A stretch of DNA of 64,000 nucleotides, taken from contig NW_019173980.1 in assembly GCF_001642475.1 (NCBI RefSeq), forward strand, positions 62,001-126,000. The letters are read 5' to 3'. This DNA is from Fonsecaea monophora (taxonomy: Eukaryota > Ascomycota > Eurotiomycetes > Chaetothyriales > Herpotrichiellaceae). A program made the translations under genes and the position numbers. Positions 45,846 through 55,341 of this stretch are shown here, in pieces (position 1 is the stretch's first letter; each line of letters starts with the position of its first letter). The notes beneath the pieces are model-generated. The model did not search any database and was not told where the DNA came from. It worked only from the letters and a program-made list of their open reading frames with translations.

Positions 45846-46529
45846 TGACATCTATCTCGACCAGCCGAGACATCAGGACCGAATCAGCCTGGTCTTGTAA
45901 GGACAGAGTGGAGGATTATAACAAGGGTTTTCATGGCACAGTCCACGACATAGACTGGTCCTGTGGAGGAGTCCCTGCTCACACAAGACCTCTAGATTAC
46001 GACTACTCCGGCAGAGTCAACGGAGCCTCACCTGATAGATACAGCATGTTTTATGATACCCCCGACCGCGATGGAATTTATCGAGGCAATGAGTGATGTT
46101 GAGTTTTTTTTCTAAAATTTATCTATGTTCTTGATCCATCGACGTGGACTCATTTCCTTCTCTGAAACGGCTTTTTCGTCGCTGGTGCCAGTTTTCATGA
46201 ATGTGGTTATAGGGAGAGGCCAAGTCCACGCACTCTGCTAGTGACCACTCGAGCTTTCTAGAAGAGCGACGGGTATCTGTAAGGCCTTATTGAGGAGGCC
46301 TTCTGACAGTTCTCAGTTGAGCACGAGAACCCACGGACAATGGTGGGAAGGTTGTGTAGACAATCCCGCAACACCGGAGACTCATATCTTTGAGGCGATC
46401 AATGAGCCTCATTTCTGGGGAGTGCTCTTTTGGAAGTTGGAGAGACACGTGTCCGCCTCAAAGACAGAGGACAGTTGCATCTTTCGTACTCCGCCTTTCC
46501 TGTCCGCCCTGTTCTTTTCCCGGGTTGGA
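45846..46529. other. Convergent intergenic region, cytochrome b5 gene / FKBP
   Basis: 684 bp with both 3' UTRs; a T-run follows at 46105-46112. The 84-codon frame directly after the cytochrome b5 stop (45842-46096) has no known domain and is taken as 3' UTR. Confidence 0.5.
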
Positions 46530-47054
46530 TCACAACTCGTCCTTCTTGACGCCTTTGATACCCATCAGTTCGGTCTCAAAGACCAGCACGCTACCACCCG
46601 GAATGGGTCCGACACTCCTCTCGCCATATCCCATCTCGGGTGGGATGGTCAGCTTCCTCTTCTCCCCGATGCACATGTCGAGTAGGCCCTCGTCCCATCT
46701 ACAAGATAAGTCCAGATACAGTCAGTCAGTCAGTCAGTCAATCACTCAGCCAGTTCACGAGCTTCACCACCCCCCTCTTTTGCCACAAATAAGAGAGCCT
46801 GGCACAACTCACCCCTTGATGACCCTCCCCGCGCCCAGCTCAAAGCTCAACGGCGACCCTCGCGAGTACGACGAGTCGAACTCCTTGCCCGTGCTCTGCA
46901 ACGTGCCCCGGTAGTGCACGTCGATCTTGTCCCCCTTGTGCGTCTTTCTCGTGCATTCAATGTCCGGCGTCTGGTACTCGATCTCGAGACCGCTGGAGGA
47001 GACGAGGTGGGCCAGGGCAAACGCCGCAGCGAGGAGGGAGGAGAGGAGTCTCAT
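46530..47054 (-). CDS. FPR2: ER-resident FKBP-type prolyl isomerase (FKBP2)
   Basis: Two exons (47054-46813, 46698-46530) give 136 aa. A signal peptide is clear (MRLLSSLLAAAFALAHLVSS). The FKBP domain reads THKGDKIDVHYRGTL, FDSSYSRGSPLSFELGAGRVIKGWDEGL, IPPEMGYG and IPGGSVLVFETELMGI, with the usual FK506-binding residues (Tyr and Asp near YRG and FDSS, Phe in SFELG, Trp, Tyr in MGYG). The protein ends KKDEL, an ER-retention signal. It belongs to the FKBP2/FkbB class that speeds prolyl isomerisation in secreted proteins. The intron contains a GTCA microsatellite (46721-46740). Confidence 0.96.
46721..46740. repeat. GTCA tetranucleotide repeat in the FKBP intron
   Basis: Five perfect GTCA copies within the single 114-bp intron of the FKBP gene. 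Confidence 0.85.
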
Positions 47055-48124
47055 TTTTGGTTTGTGTCGAGGCTGTTGGGATGTGGGAAAAGTGGTAGTA
47101 GAGGGAGGGGTCTTGTGTGTTTTCTTTGTTTGGTTGAGTGTGGTGCGTTTGATGGTCCTGCAAGGTACAAAGCAAGACAAGGTGTTCAGTCGATTGGGAG
47201 TTGGAATGGACCGGTTCTACTTAGAGGTTGGTCTGTGGCGGGGCTGCAGGGCTGCAGGGCTGCGGAGAACACAACAGTTTCAACATCTCCCATTCCTTAC
47301 AGCCTCCTATCCTTCTTCGTTGTCCAAGGTTATGCCACGACTGTGGAACATACCAATCAGCAGGAACAGGTCTGTTACATTGATCCAATCTCACTCGGCT
47401 AGCGACGAACAACAATGCACTCAAACATTCATTGTCGTCCTGGCTTTCCTGGCTTTGTCAAGATGGACATCTCTCTTGCTGTGGTCCTTGTGGAGAAATC
47501 TCCGCCCGTCGTTTAGCACGCTCAAGTTCCCTACCAAGTCTGGCTGAAATACATCTCTGAAAGAACACGACTTGAAGGCTCGTGACTCGACAAGGGATCT
47601 AACACTCAGGAGTCAACCCGTAGCAAAGCCTTCTCGAGGAAGAAGAAGACGCCGGGTCGCATCGCAGAGTTGAATGACTACGAGTACACCGTGTACACCT
47701 GCACCTCTCTACCTTTGCCATTCTTTTCTTTCCATCGTGTTTTCTATAGCGTGGCCCATAAAGTCACTGTGTCTTGCAGGACTCTGCAAGATCTCAGAAA
47801 GACGATGACTTGTTGCGCATGAATGGTGCCAGTGGCATCGTTTACCTAATGTGTAATTATCGCTTCACTCCTGATGGGGTGCCTGATACACCCATCGTGG
47901 GAGTGATGGGCCTGAGGCCTTGAGCTGGCCCTTGTCTTTGTGTTTCGAGACACCCGTCTGCCTGCACTGACTTGTGAGTGAGTCTCCTTTGCTCGTTTCT
48001 CTGCGTTTCTCGTCAGGACAGGTCCAGGTTATATACATCGTACACTCAATCATCAAGCTTGACTTACTCACTGCCCTTCTCTTTTCTATTGTCTCCCTCA
48101 TCCAACTTTGGGTGGATCATAGCC
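47055..48124. other. FKBP promoter and 3' region of the coiled-coil gene
   Basis: 1.07 kb. On the plus strand frames run through 46914-47547, but they are antisense to FKBP exon 1 and its leader. A short repeat of GGGCTGCAG lies at 47240-47262. Confidence 0.45.
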
Positions 48125-48953
48125 TCAAAGATCTTGTTGGAGGGACATGATTACTACCAGCCTGGCATCTACTTGTTCATGGTTCATGCCACGGCGGGTG
48201 TTTAACTTCGCCAACGCGGCTTCGAAGTGAACTATCGCACAGTGTCGTTCCTTGACATGAAGTTTCCTGGCACCTTCTGTGTCATCAAAGCTCACCTGAG
48301 CGTACCAGGCACTATTGTGTGCATTGGAAGCCGCCGTGTTCATCTCCACTCACAGTCGGTCCGTTTCCATTGCCAATGTTGCTGTTGTTGACGCCCGTCG
48401 GTGCCGCAATGCTGCTTGATCGAGAAGCAGGGATTTTGCGACTGACTCCTCCCTTCTGCACAACAGCAACAGCGACAGCGACAGCGCCAGTGGCATGCTG
48501 TCTTTTCCATGCCCGAGACGCGGTCGCTGCTCGAACTGCAATGCTTTGAGCCCGTCTTTCAGCCAGGAGCGTCTGCACTCGAACGTAACGTTTTACCTCC
48601 TCTGCCTTCTTGCGAGCAATCTTCTCCGCCTCGGCCTGCGCGATTCTCTCTACTCGGGCCTTTTCCGAAGCCGTCTTCAGGCGCGCCTCTTTGACTCTCT
48701 CGTTCTCAGCCCGTCGGTCTTTGTCCACACTCGAAGGCGCCTCTGGGTGACTCTGAGCATCTACCTCGTCGAGCGGCCCGAAGAACTTCACACCACTCAT
48801 GTCAATGGACGGCGTGAAACCCTGCGTGAGAACTTTGCTGTGTTTTCCTACCGTTGCCTTGGCTCTGGCAAATGCCTCGGCCTTTGCATGCGTGAAGGGT
48901 TTGGCGGAGTGAGGGAAGAGACTCTGGGTCTGGTTTGCAAAGTCCTTGTTCAT
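48125..48953 (-). CDS. Unknown coiled-coil protein
   Basis: I propose two exons (48953-48354, 48295-48125) joined by a 58-bp GTGAGT..CTCAG intron in phase 0, giving 256 aa; without splicing the frame ends at 48312 (213 aa). The middle (about residues 75-150) is a long charged helix rich in Ala, Glu, Lys and Arg (RRAENERVKEARLKTASEK, then AEAEKIARKKAEEVKR), a probable coiled coil. The N-terminus has no signal peptide, and an Ala-Val run and Ser/Asn-rich linker follow the helix. No family recognised. The spliced C-terminus contains a second helical part (CAIVHFEAALAKLN). The first ATG is used. Confidence 0.55.
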
Positions 48954-49740
48954 CTTGACAATGGCTGGGAGGGTGACTTACTTACTTGGCAGGACTCGGG
49001 AACAAAGAAGGAAGAAACAAGGGAAAGACGAAGAAGTGAGTTGTGGTGAGGCTGGGGAATGATGGAATCTTTGGAGGGACGAGAAGATGAGGAAATAGAT
49101 TTAAGGATGAGGATGAGACGAGGAGAGCTGCTTACACTCACGAATAACCACAGGCAGTGTAATTCACAGATATCATCGTCACTGTAATAATTTTCGGGGC
49201 GACAGGATTACGGTGTGACGCGGCAAGGCAGGGTAGGCAAGGCAAGGCAAGGCAGTGGTGAAGACAATGTATCTCCATTTTGACAGTTTCTAACTACTAC
49301 CTGTTCATTCACTTCACTTCACTTCCTTCTCATAGAACAGGCGATCACATTTCCTTCACCTAACAGCGTTCCTAATGACCATCCATCTACTGTAAATTAC
49401 CCACACGATCCTTCCCATCGCTAACATCCTCCTCCATATCCATCCTCTTGTTCACTGACGACAGTGAATGTCTTGTTGGTTGGGCTATAGCTTGTTTTTG
49501 ATTTGTTCCATGGGCTGGCGTGTCTCTCTGCTGGCTGTTGTTCAAGATGTGGGTTGTTGTTGGGGAACGGGTGTTTGGTTGTTGAGGTTGAGGTTTGCTT
49601 GAGGGCGGTGAGACTCGGAAGAGTGGAAGAGATGTCTTGGTGATTGTGGTGTGTGTCGGCTGTGTTGAGTTTCTGGGTTGCTTCCATGGTGGTGTCATGG
49701 AGTCTCTCTGGAGGGTGGCGGGAGACACCATTGGTGATGA

Positions 49741-49771
<31 letters not shown>

Positions 49772-49808
49772 GGCTGGTTCTTGTCACTTCCTTCAATGCT
49801 CACTGTTC
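48954..49808. other. Promoter of the coiled-coil gene and polyQ-coding repeat tract
   Basis: 855 bp. It includes a GGCAA repeat (49221-49250), ACTTC repeats (49308-49325) and the CTGTTG array. A GTG-started minus-strand frame of 138 codons (49387-49803) would encode a Gln-run, Pro/Ser/Thr-rich peptide, beginning only six bases past the stop of the upstream gene. It has no ATG at its start and I do not call it a gene. Confidence 0.4.
49741..49770. repeat. CTGTTG hexanucleotide repeat, 5 copies
   Basis: Five perfect CTGTTG units; on the minus strand CAACAG, which reads as a run of ten Gln in one frame. It lies 40 bp beyond the stop codon of the 163-aa gene. Confidence 0.9.
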
Positions 49809-50300
49809 CTAGTTGAACAGCGCGTCGACCTCTTCTTGTCTCTGCTTCTCTGCTCTGCCTCTCTCAATCAGCTCCAGCAGCTTCTTTGAGGCGGAGTTGT
49901 TGATTGCCCTTGGAGCAATCAGAGTCCTGGGCACCGCCATGATTTTGGTGACGGTTCTTGGCTTGTGGCCACGAGCAGACGGGACGGTATAGATGTCCTT
50001 GTGGGGACGCATGCCTGGAGAAGGCTTGACAAGGTCGTAGAGTATCTCGTTGTTGCCGAGAGCGTTGAGTTTGGCGGCCCCGATGGCGACAAGTGGGCTT
50101 CTTTTCTGAGGCTTGTGAAAAAGGGACGCTTTTTCACGTCGACGCAGCGGCGTGGGCTTGACGACTTTGGTTGGCTTTGGGGATGCCACTTGCTTTGAGG
50201 TGGCGGCTTGGTTGGACTTGTGTTGGGGGGTGTCCAGCTCCAACTTCTGGTTCTTGTTGGACGATTGAGAGGTGCTGGGAGTCGAAGTTGTGGCGGCCAT
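49809..50300 (-). CDS. Unknown small basic protein
   Basis: Single-exon 163-aa protein starting at the first ATG (MAATTSTPSTSQSSNK). Residues 1-45 are Ser/Thr/Gln-rich; the rest is basic with Pro, including KVVKPTPLRRREKASLF, LVAIGAAKLNALGNNEILYD and a C-terminal charged helix (KKLLELIERGRAEKQRQEE). No signal peptide, membrane segment or known domain. The central part has few repeats and reads like an ordered domain, so I take it as a real gene. A longer frame upstream begins at a TTG and is probably 5' UTR. Confidence 0.6.
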   Translation of the reverse strand: MAATTSTPSTSQSSNKNQKLELDTPQHKSNQAATSKQVASPKPTKVVKPTPLRRREKASLFHKPQKRSPLVAIGAAKLNALGNNEILYDLVKPSPGMRPHKDIYTVPSARGHKPRTVTKIMAVPRTLIAPRAINNSASKKLLELIERGRAEKQRQEEVDALFN

Positions 50301-51623
50301 GGTGACTATTGGTGATGCAGGTGTTGTATCTCGGAGGTGCTCTTGGTATATGTGAGGTTGACTGCTCGGGACAGAGCAGTAGACGTCGAAGCTGTTGTGT
50401 TGCTTTTGTTGTAGCTGGTGTTGAGTCTGGATGTTGATCGAGCTGTCGAGTCCAGTGTGCAGAGTGTATGCAGATAGTACAGAAGGGACACAGGCCGAGG
50501 GAGAAAGGACGGGGTATTTGTAATTTTCCCATAGAACAACCAGAGAGAAATCACTCAAGGTGTCTCACCGTCAAGTTCGGTTCTGCAGAGAACAATATCT
50601 GGTTCCAATTCATCACAATAGGTCTGGCCAATACCATTGTTCAGTCCTGTTCGGAGGCTGAATGAGCCCTGCCATTAGCCCCAAGGGGCAGCAGAATGGA
50701 AACTCTATTCAAGCATTCAGCCGGTTCACTGTCACCTCACCTATTCACTCTTCACTATTCAAATTAAATGCAGTGGCTGGGAACAATACAATGAGAAAGC
50801 AACCTCACTTGAATCGGTCCAGTGACCTAGTGATGGGCTAGGCGACGTTGGTCGTCTGGCTCCGAAGGAATTGAGTTCAAAGGTTGTCAATTAGCCAATG
50901 GCCATACCAGGATTGAATGGACCAACGAAGACTCCCGAGTCTGATGTGTTCTCACAGGGTCCTTTGCAACACGTGCTCGAGAAGTGGATCGAAAAGCAGT
51001 GCTTCGTCGCAGTTCTCGGGAAAGAAGCTAAATTTTATTCAGGCGCCTGAACCAAATGCTCTTTTTGTGGTTGAACCAAACTCCAGGACACAGGCAACAA
51101 TATTCAGGGTGGGTACACTCATGCTATTCTCTGATTCGCCAGGAACGTCGATGTGAGCCTCGTAGCTCCCAATGCATCCATGGTTGATGAGAAACATTTT
51201 CCCATCAGTCGTCCACAGAACGAAAAATGTGCCGCTTATGGAGAGCAGAGCTGCATGTGGTCACGCCTCGTGTGAATCGACTGCAGTTGTTCTGGTGGGG
51301 CTGCTCTACTGCGCACGGACACAACTACCCAACTTCAGGAGGTTGATCCGGTTTCGAAGAGCATCTTAAGGGGCGATTTCAGCAGGACGTACGGCCCAAC
51401 AGTTTTCGTAGCTCTTTCTGGTAGGATTTGACGGCACTGAAGGTTGAGGACTTGAGAACCTGAGGACTAAGGAACTGACATGAAGTTCCAACAAGGTCTC
51501 ACTGCAATGACGATCACATGATCTCGCGATTGCCAAGATTTTCGCGCTTCTGGTTTCGACGCGTCTTCTTCTGTCTTCACAATTCAGCGCAGAATCGATG
51601 TCAATCGGCGACCTGCATGCGAG
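50301..51623. other. Divergent intergenic region, 163-aa gene / SRS2
   Basis: 1.32 kb. It ends with the SRS2 leader, which holds an ACGCGT site and an upstream ATG frame (51518-51772) that overlaps the SRS2 start in another frame. Confidence 0.5.
51558..51565. promoter_or_regulatory. GACGCGTC palindrome (MCB-like) upstream of SRS2
   Basis: Perfect 8-bp palindrome with the ACGCGT core at 51559-51564, 65 bp before the SRS2 ATG. This matches the yeast MBF site and would fit S-phase expression. Confidence 0.45.
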
Positions 51624-54600
51624 ATGCAGCTTCTCGTAGGGCTCAATGCCTCTCAGAGAGCTGCAGTGACCTCGCCAGCGTCAGTCCTCCAAGTCCTGGC
51701 TCCCCCCGGGTCCGGCAAAACAAAGACGTTGACGTGTCGTGTCGCGTATCTCATTGCCCACTACGGCCATAACCCTCAAAATGTCATCTGTTGCACGTTC
51801 ACCATCAAAGCCGCACGAGAAATGCGGGAACGGCTGAGAGATCTTGTCGGGTGCGAACTCGAGTCGAAGCTGGTTCTCGGGACTATCCACTCCATCTGTC
51901 GACGTTACCTAGTCGCATACGGCCATCTGATTGGAATACCCAAGGGCTTTGGGATTGCCGACAGTTCGGACAGCAATAGCATAATCAAGCGCATCGTCAA
52001 ACGTCTCAAGCTGTCCATAGAAACCAAAAATGCAAGAGGCAGAATTTCTAGTCATAAGGCCAAAGGGAAAACATTGCAAGACCTGCCCAAGAAACCACCC
52101 AAGGAACTCAAGGAACAAGAGTTCATAACCATCTTCCACGAGTATGAAGCAGCATTAGCAACATCCAAAATGCTGGACTATGACGACCTGCTCTTACGAT
52201 GTGTTGATCTTCTGCGAGCATATCCGGCCTGCGTGTCCAACATCGAAGCGTTGTTGATTGACGAGTTTCAAGACACCAACATTGTACAGTTCGAATTGAT
52301 GAAATTGCTGGCGTCGGCAAACAGAAAGATAACCATTGTTGGTGACCCGGACCAGAGCATTTATGGATTTCGGTCTGCAGAGATTGAGAACCTACGACGA
52401 ATGAAAGTCTTTTACCCGGAGACAGTGGTCATCAATCTTGAAGAAAATTATCGTTCTGCTTCGGCCGTCCTGAAACTTGCCCAGGATGTCATTGAACAAG
52501 ACAGCGACCGTCCGCAGAAGAAAATGAAAGCGACTCACTGTCATGGAAGTCAGCCAGTGCTTCGGCGTCTACCCAATCCAAACGAGGAGGCCTTGTGGAT
52601 CGCTAGCGAGATCAAGAGGACCATGACCATGACTGGTGGTCTGCTTTTGCACTCTGACATTGCCATCCTCCTCCGATCAGCGTATCTCTCGTTGCTTATC
52701 GAACGAGCGCTGGCAAACACTGGCATTCCCTACCGCATGGTTGGTGGCCAACGCTTCTTTGATCGCGTGGAAATTCGAATCATTATCGACTACCTCCGCA
52801 CAATCAGCCATCCTGAAAACAATCAGGCTTTCACTGCCATTATAAACACGCCGGCACGCAAGATTGGAGATACCTCAGTTGCTGAGATGATCAAGCTCGG
52901 GGAAGAACATAAGCTCTCACTCTGGGCTGTAGTGCAGAAGGTTCTCACAGGAGATTTAACGCCCGAGAAGAGGCTTTCGAAGCCTGCAGAGCAGGAGCTG
53001 GGCCGCCTGGTGAACCTCATTAGAACCGGCCGACAAAAGCTGAATACCGTCCATCCTGCCGCTACCGTTCCCTCGAAGCTGATTGATTTTGTCGTTGAAT
53101 CTTTGGATTTTGAGAACTATTTGAAGAAGAAATACAAGGACGACCACGAGGACCGACTTGAGAACGTCAAAGAACTCATCACGCATGCCTCTGAAGTTCT
53201 GCTACAGAGTGCCACTGAAGAACCTCTAGCGACTGTTGAAGGGGTGGAACAGCAGGTCTCTAATGGGGGCCAGGAAGTTCTTGCTCAATTTCTGGCAAAT
53301 ATTGTGCTCTCAACCGATGTTGAGAATACCGAGGAGGGAAAGGACAAGCCTCGTGTCACCATTTCAACTATTCACTCAGCAAAAGGCCTGGAGTGGCCCG
53401 TCGTATTCATCCCAGCTGTCTACGACGGTTCCATTCCTCATTCTCGAGCCGAGAACACCGATGAGGAACGACGACTGCTGTATGTCGCCATGACACGAGC
53501 TCAGGCTCTTCTCACCATGACTTTTCCGGTGATGCAATCCCGGGATCAAGGCGAATCTGTTCTCTCCCAATTTCTCCCTCTCAAAGTCCAACGTCATCTC
53601 TCTCAAGTCGGTCCACTGTTCCATGATCGAGTGATTGAGGACATTGCAAGCATTCTTCGACGGCCTATGCCATCTCAGGAAGACTTAGCAAAGAATTTGG
53701 AGGGCATAAAGGGCGAAGAAAGTCCAGCCGATGACATTTGGCCTTCCGATGGGAGCCGCCGACCCACGCCGATGCTTCCTGGCGCCACGGATGGCACTAC
53801 AGAGTTTGGGAGGCCATTGGCAGAGGTCCTTGCTGCCCAAAAGCAACAATCTCGGGGTTACGCGAGTCATGCCCGACCAAACGCTATCTCTGGTTCGGCT
53901 GGCTCAGGATTGGTAACCACTATGACCAATGTCGATGCGCTCTCTACATCAAACATGTCTCTTGGCTTCACCACTGCTAGCTATCAGCTGAAAACTAGCG
54001 TCTCGAGCCTCAGGAGGACTTCGTCTGATGTTGTCCCACCTGCGAAGAAGCCAAAACTTTCCAAGTCCCTTTCAGGGCAGGGCACTATCGGAAGCTTCTT
54101 CTCGAAGCCTGCTTCCCAAGCATCTCAGCAGCCGGGATTTTCGACGGTGGGCTCGCACGTTGGGCCCGTACATCAAAGTAGGTCCATGGAAGGTGGAGGC
54201 ACGTCTTCTCATCAAGGCTGTGAGGGCCGCGATCTTACCAAGCGCGGCATCCCTGAGGAGTTGTCTTCGCACAGACTAAATTTCCGTAACGGCATGGTTC
54301 AAGGACGTCCTACACCTCTGAAGGAAGCACGCGCAGAATCCAAGAATCGGTATGCCGGCCTTTACAGCTCATCACCTCCTCAGTCCCCCGTACAAAAGCG
54401 GGAATCGCGTGTTCCAGATGATGCTGCTCGTGAGAATCAAAATTGGAAGGATGCAGTGGCCCCAAAGACATTAACGAATTACTCCCTCGCCAAGCCGGCC
54501 AGTACTTTGCACAAGACCACCATGTCTTCGATCGGCGGTGGAGGTTCAGCAAGCTTTTCTTCAGGAGCCGTTAGGAAGACACTTGGGGTTAGACGTACCA

Positions 54601-54632
54601 TGAACGGGTGGGAGAATAGGAAGAATCGGTGA
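51624..54632 (+). CDS. SRS2: UvrD-type DNA helicase Srs2
   Basis: Single-exon 1002-aa SF1A helicase. Motifs in order: Q-motif LNASQRAAV; Walker A APPGSGKT (26-33); Ia CTFTIKAAREMRERL; II LLIDEFQDTN; III GDPDQSIYGFR; IV ENYRSA; V TIHSAKGLEWPVVF; VI LLYVAMTRAQ. The helicase core ends near residue 660. The long C-terminal tail is disordered and holds a canonical PIP box QGTIGSFF at 819-826. Srs2 strips Rad51 from single-stranded DNA and limits recombination at forks; in yeast it binds SUMO-PCNA through a non-canonical motif, so a canonical PIP is notable. PcrA/UvrD-like alternatives are less likely given the eukaryotic tail. The first ATG of this frame is used. Confidence 0.95.
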   Translation: MQLLVGLNASQRAAVTSPASVLQVLAPPGSGKTKTLTCRVAYLIAHYGHNPQNVICCTFTIKAAREMRERLRDLVGCELESKLVLGTIHSICRRYLVAYGHLIGIPKGFGIADSSDSNSIIKRIVKRLKLSIETKNARGRISSHKAKGKTLQDLPKKPPKELKEQEFITIFHEYEAALATSKMLDYDDLLLRCVDLLRAYPACVSNIEALLIDEFQDTNIVQFELMKLLASANRKITIVGDPDQSIYGFRSAEIENLRRMKVFYPETVVINLEENYRSASAVLKLAQDVIEQDSDRPQKKMKATHCHGSQPVLRRLPNPNEEALWIASEIKRTMTMTGGLLLHSDIAILLRSAYLSLLIERALANTGIPYRMVGGQRFFDRVEIRIIIDYLRTISHPENNQAFTAIINTPARKIGDTSVAEMIKLGEEHKLSLWAVVQKVLTGDLTPEKRLSKPAEQELGRLVNLIRTGRQKLNTVHPAATVPSKLIDFVVESLDFENYLKKKYKDDHEDRLENVKELITHASEVLLQSATEEPLATVEGVEQQVSNGGQEVLAQFLANIVLSTDVENTEEGKDKPRVTISTIHSAKGLEWPVVFIPAVYDGSIPHSRAENTDEERRLLYVAMTRAQALLTMTFPVMQSRDQGESVLSQFLPLKVQRHLSQVGPLFHDRVIEDIASILRRPMPSQEDLAKNLEGIKGEESPADDIWPSDGSRRPTPMLPGATDGTTEFGRPLAEVLAAQKQQSRGYASHARPNAISGSAGSGLVTTMTNVDALSTSNMSLGFTTASYQLKTSVSSLRRTSSDVVPPAKKPKLSKSLSGQGTIGSFFSKPASQASQQPGFSTVGSHVGPVHQSRSMEGGGTSSHQGCEGRDLTKRGIPEELSSHRLNFRNGMVQGRPTPLKEARAESKNRYAGLYSSSPPQSPVQKRESRVPDDAARENQNWKDAVAPKTLTNYSLAKPASTLHKTTMSSIGGGGSASFSSGAVRKTLGVRRTMNGWENRKNR

Positions 54633-55341
54633 TTGAACCTGCGGTCGACGGCTGAATAGGTGCCGCCCTCTTGTTTGTCTGTTATTGGTTCTCACATGAC
54701 CTTGAATGATACCACGATGTTATGATGGAGTGGACCAATTGGTTTGAGAAGTCGTGGGCCCCATGTCGGTCTACGGTGTCCAGAGATGCGCATAGAGGAT
54801 AGACAGCAAGGGCAAGATTCGAGTTGAACTGTAATATTAGACAACGATAGTTGTTGTATATGTAATGGATATGGGAAGACACTACATCAAAGGACTGATT
54901 GAACGCTTATGGTTCTTTGTTGCTTTCTACAAGTATTTTCGTTCCCCTGTCAGACATGTTGATATCCTGTGGGTAGCCAAAAAGGAGAACGCGAATGCAT
55001 GGCCTGACTAATAGGAGACAGTGATTCATTCGGGTAGATACAGTATGTAGATATGTAGATATGTAGGAAGAGGCATAGATAGATATATGTTGACTGTGAG
55101 AAAAGAGGTAGGAGAGAGCAGAAAAAGGCCTGTTTCCGAGATACACAGGGGAAATAGATGAATACTATGCAATCTTCTCCCCTCACTTCATCTTTTCAAC
55201 GTTGTCCACGCATCGGTCGGTCTATCCATCTCGAATCATTGACAAAGTCCCATCTTTGAACAGCTCACTGTCTGTCTCTTTACCCACTCACTCCACTGCC
55301 TTGTCCCAAATCTCGCCGATCGCAAAACACCGTCCGCTCTT
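54633..55341. other. Convergent intergenic region, SRS2 / GH16
   Basis: 709 bp with both 3' UTRs, including ATATGTAG repeats (55045-55065). No gene is supported. Confidence 0.5.

Noticed and set aside
46914..47547. Plus-strand frames of 162 and 206 codons
   Set aside because: Antisense to FKBP exon 1 and its leader; the FKBP reading is certain.
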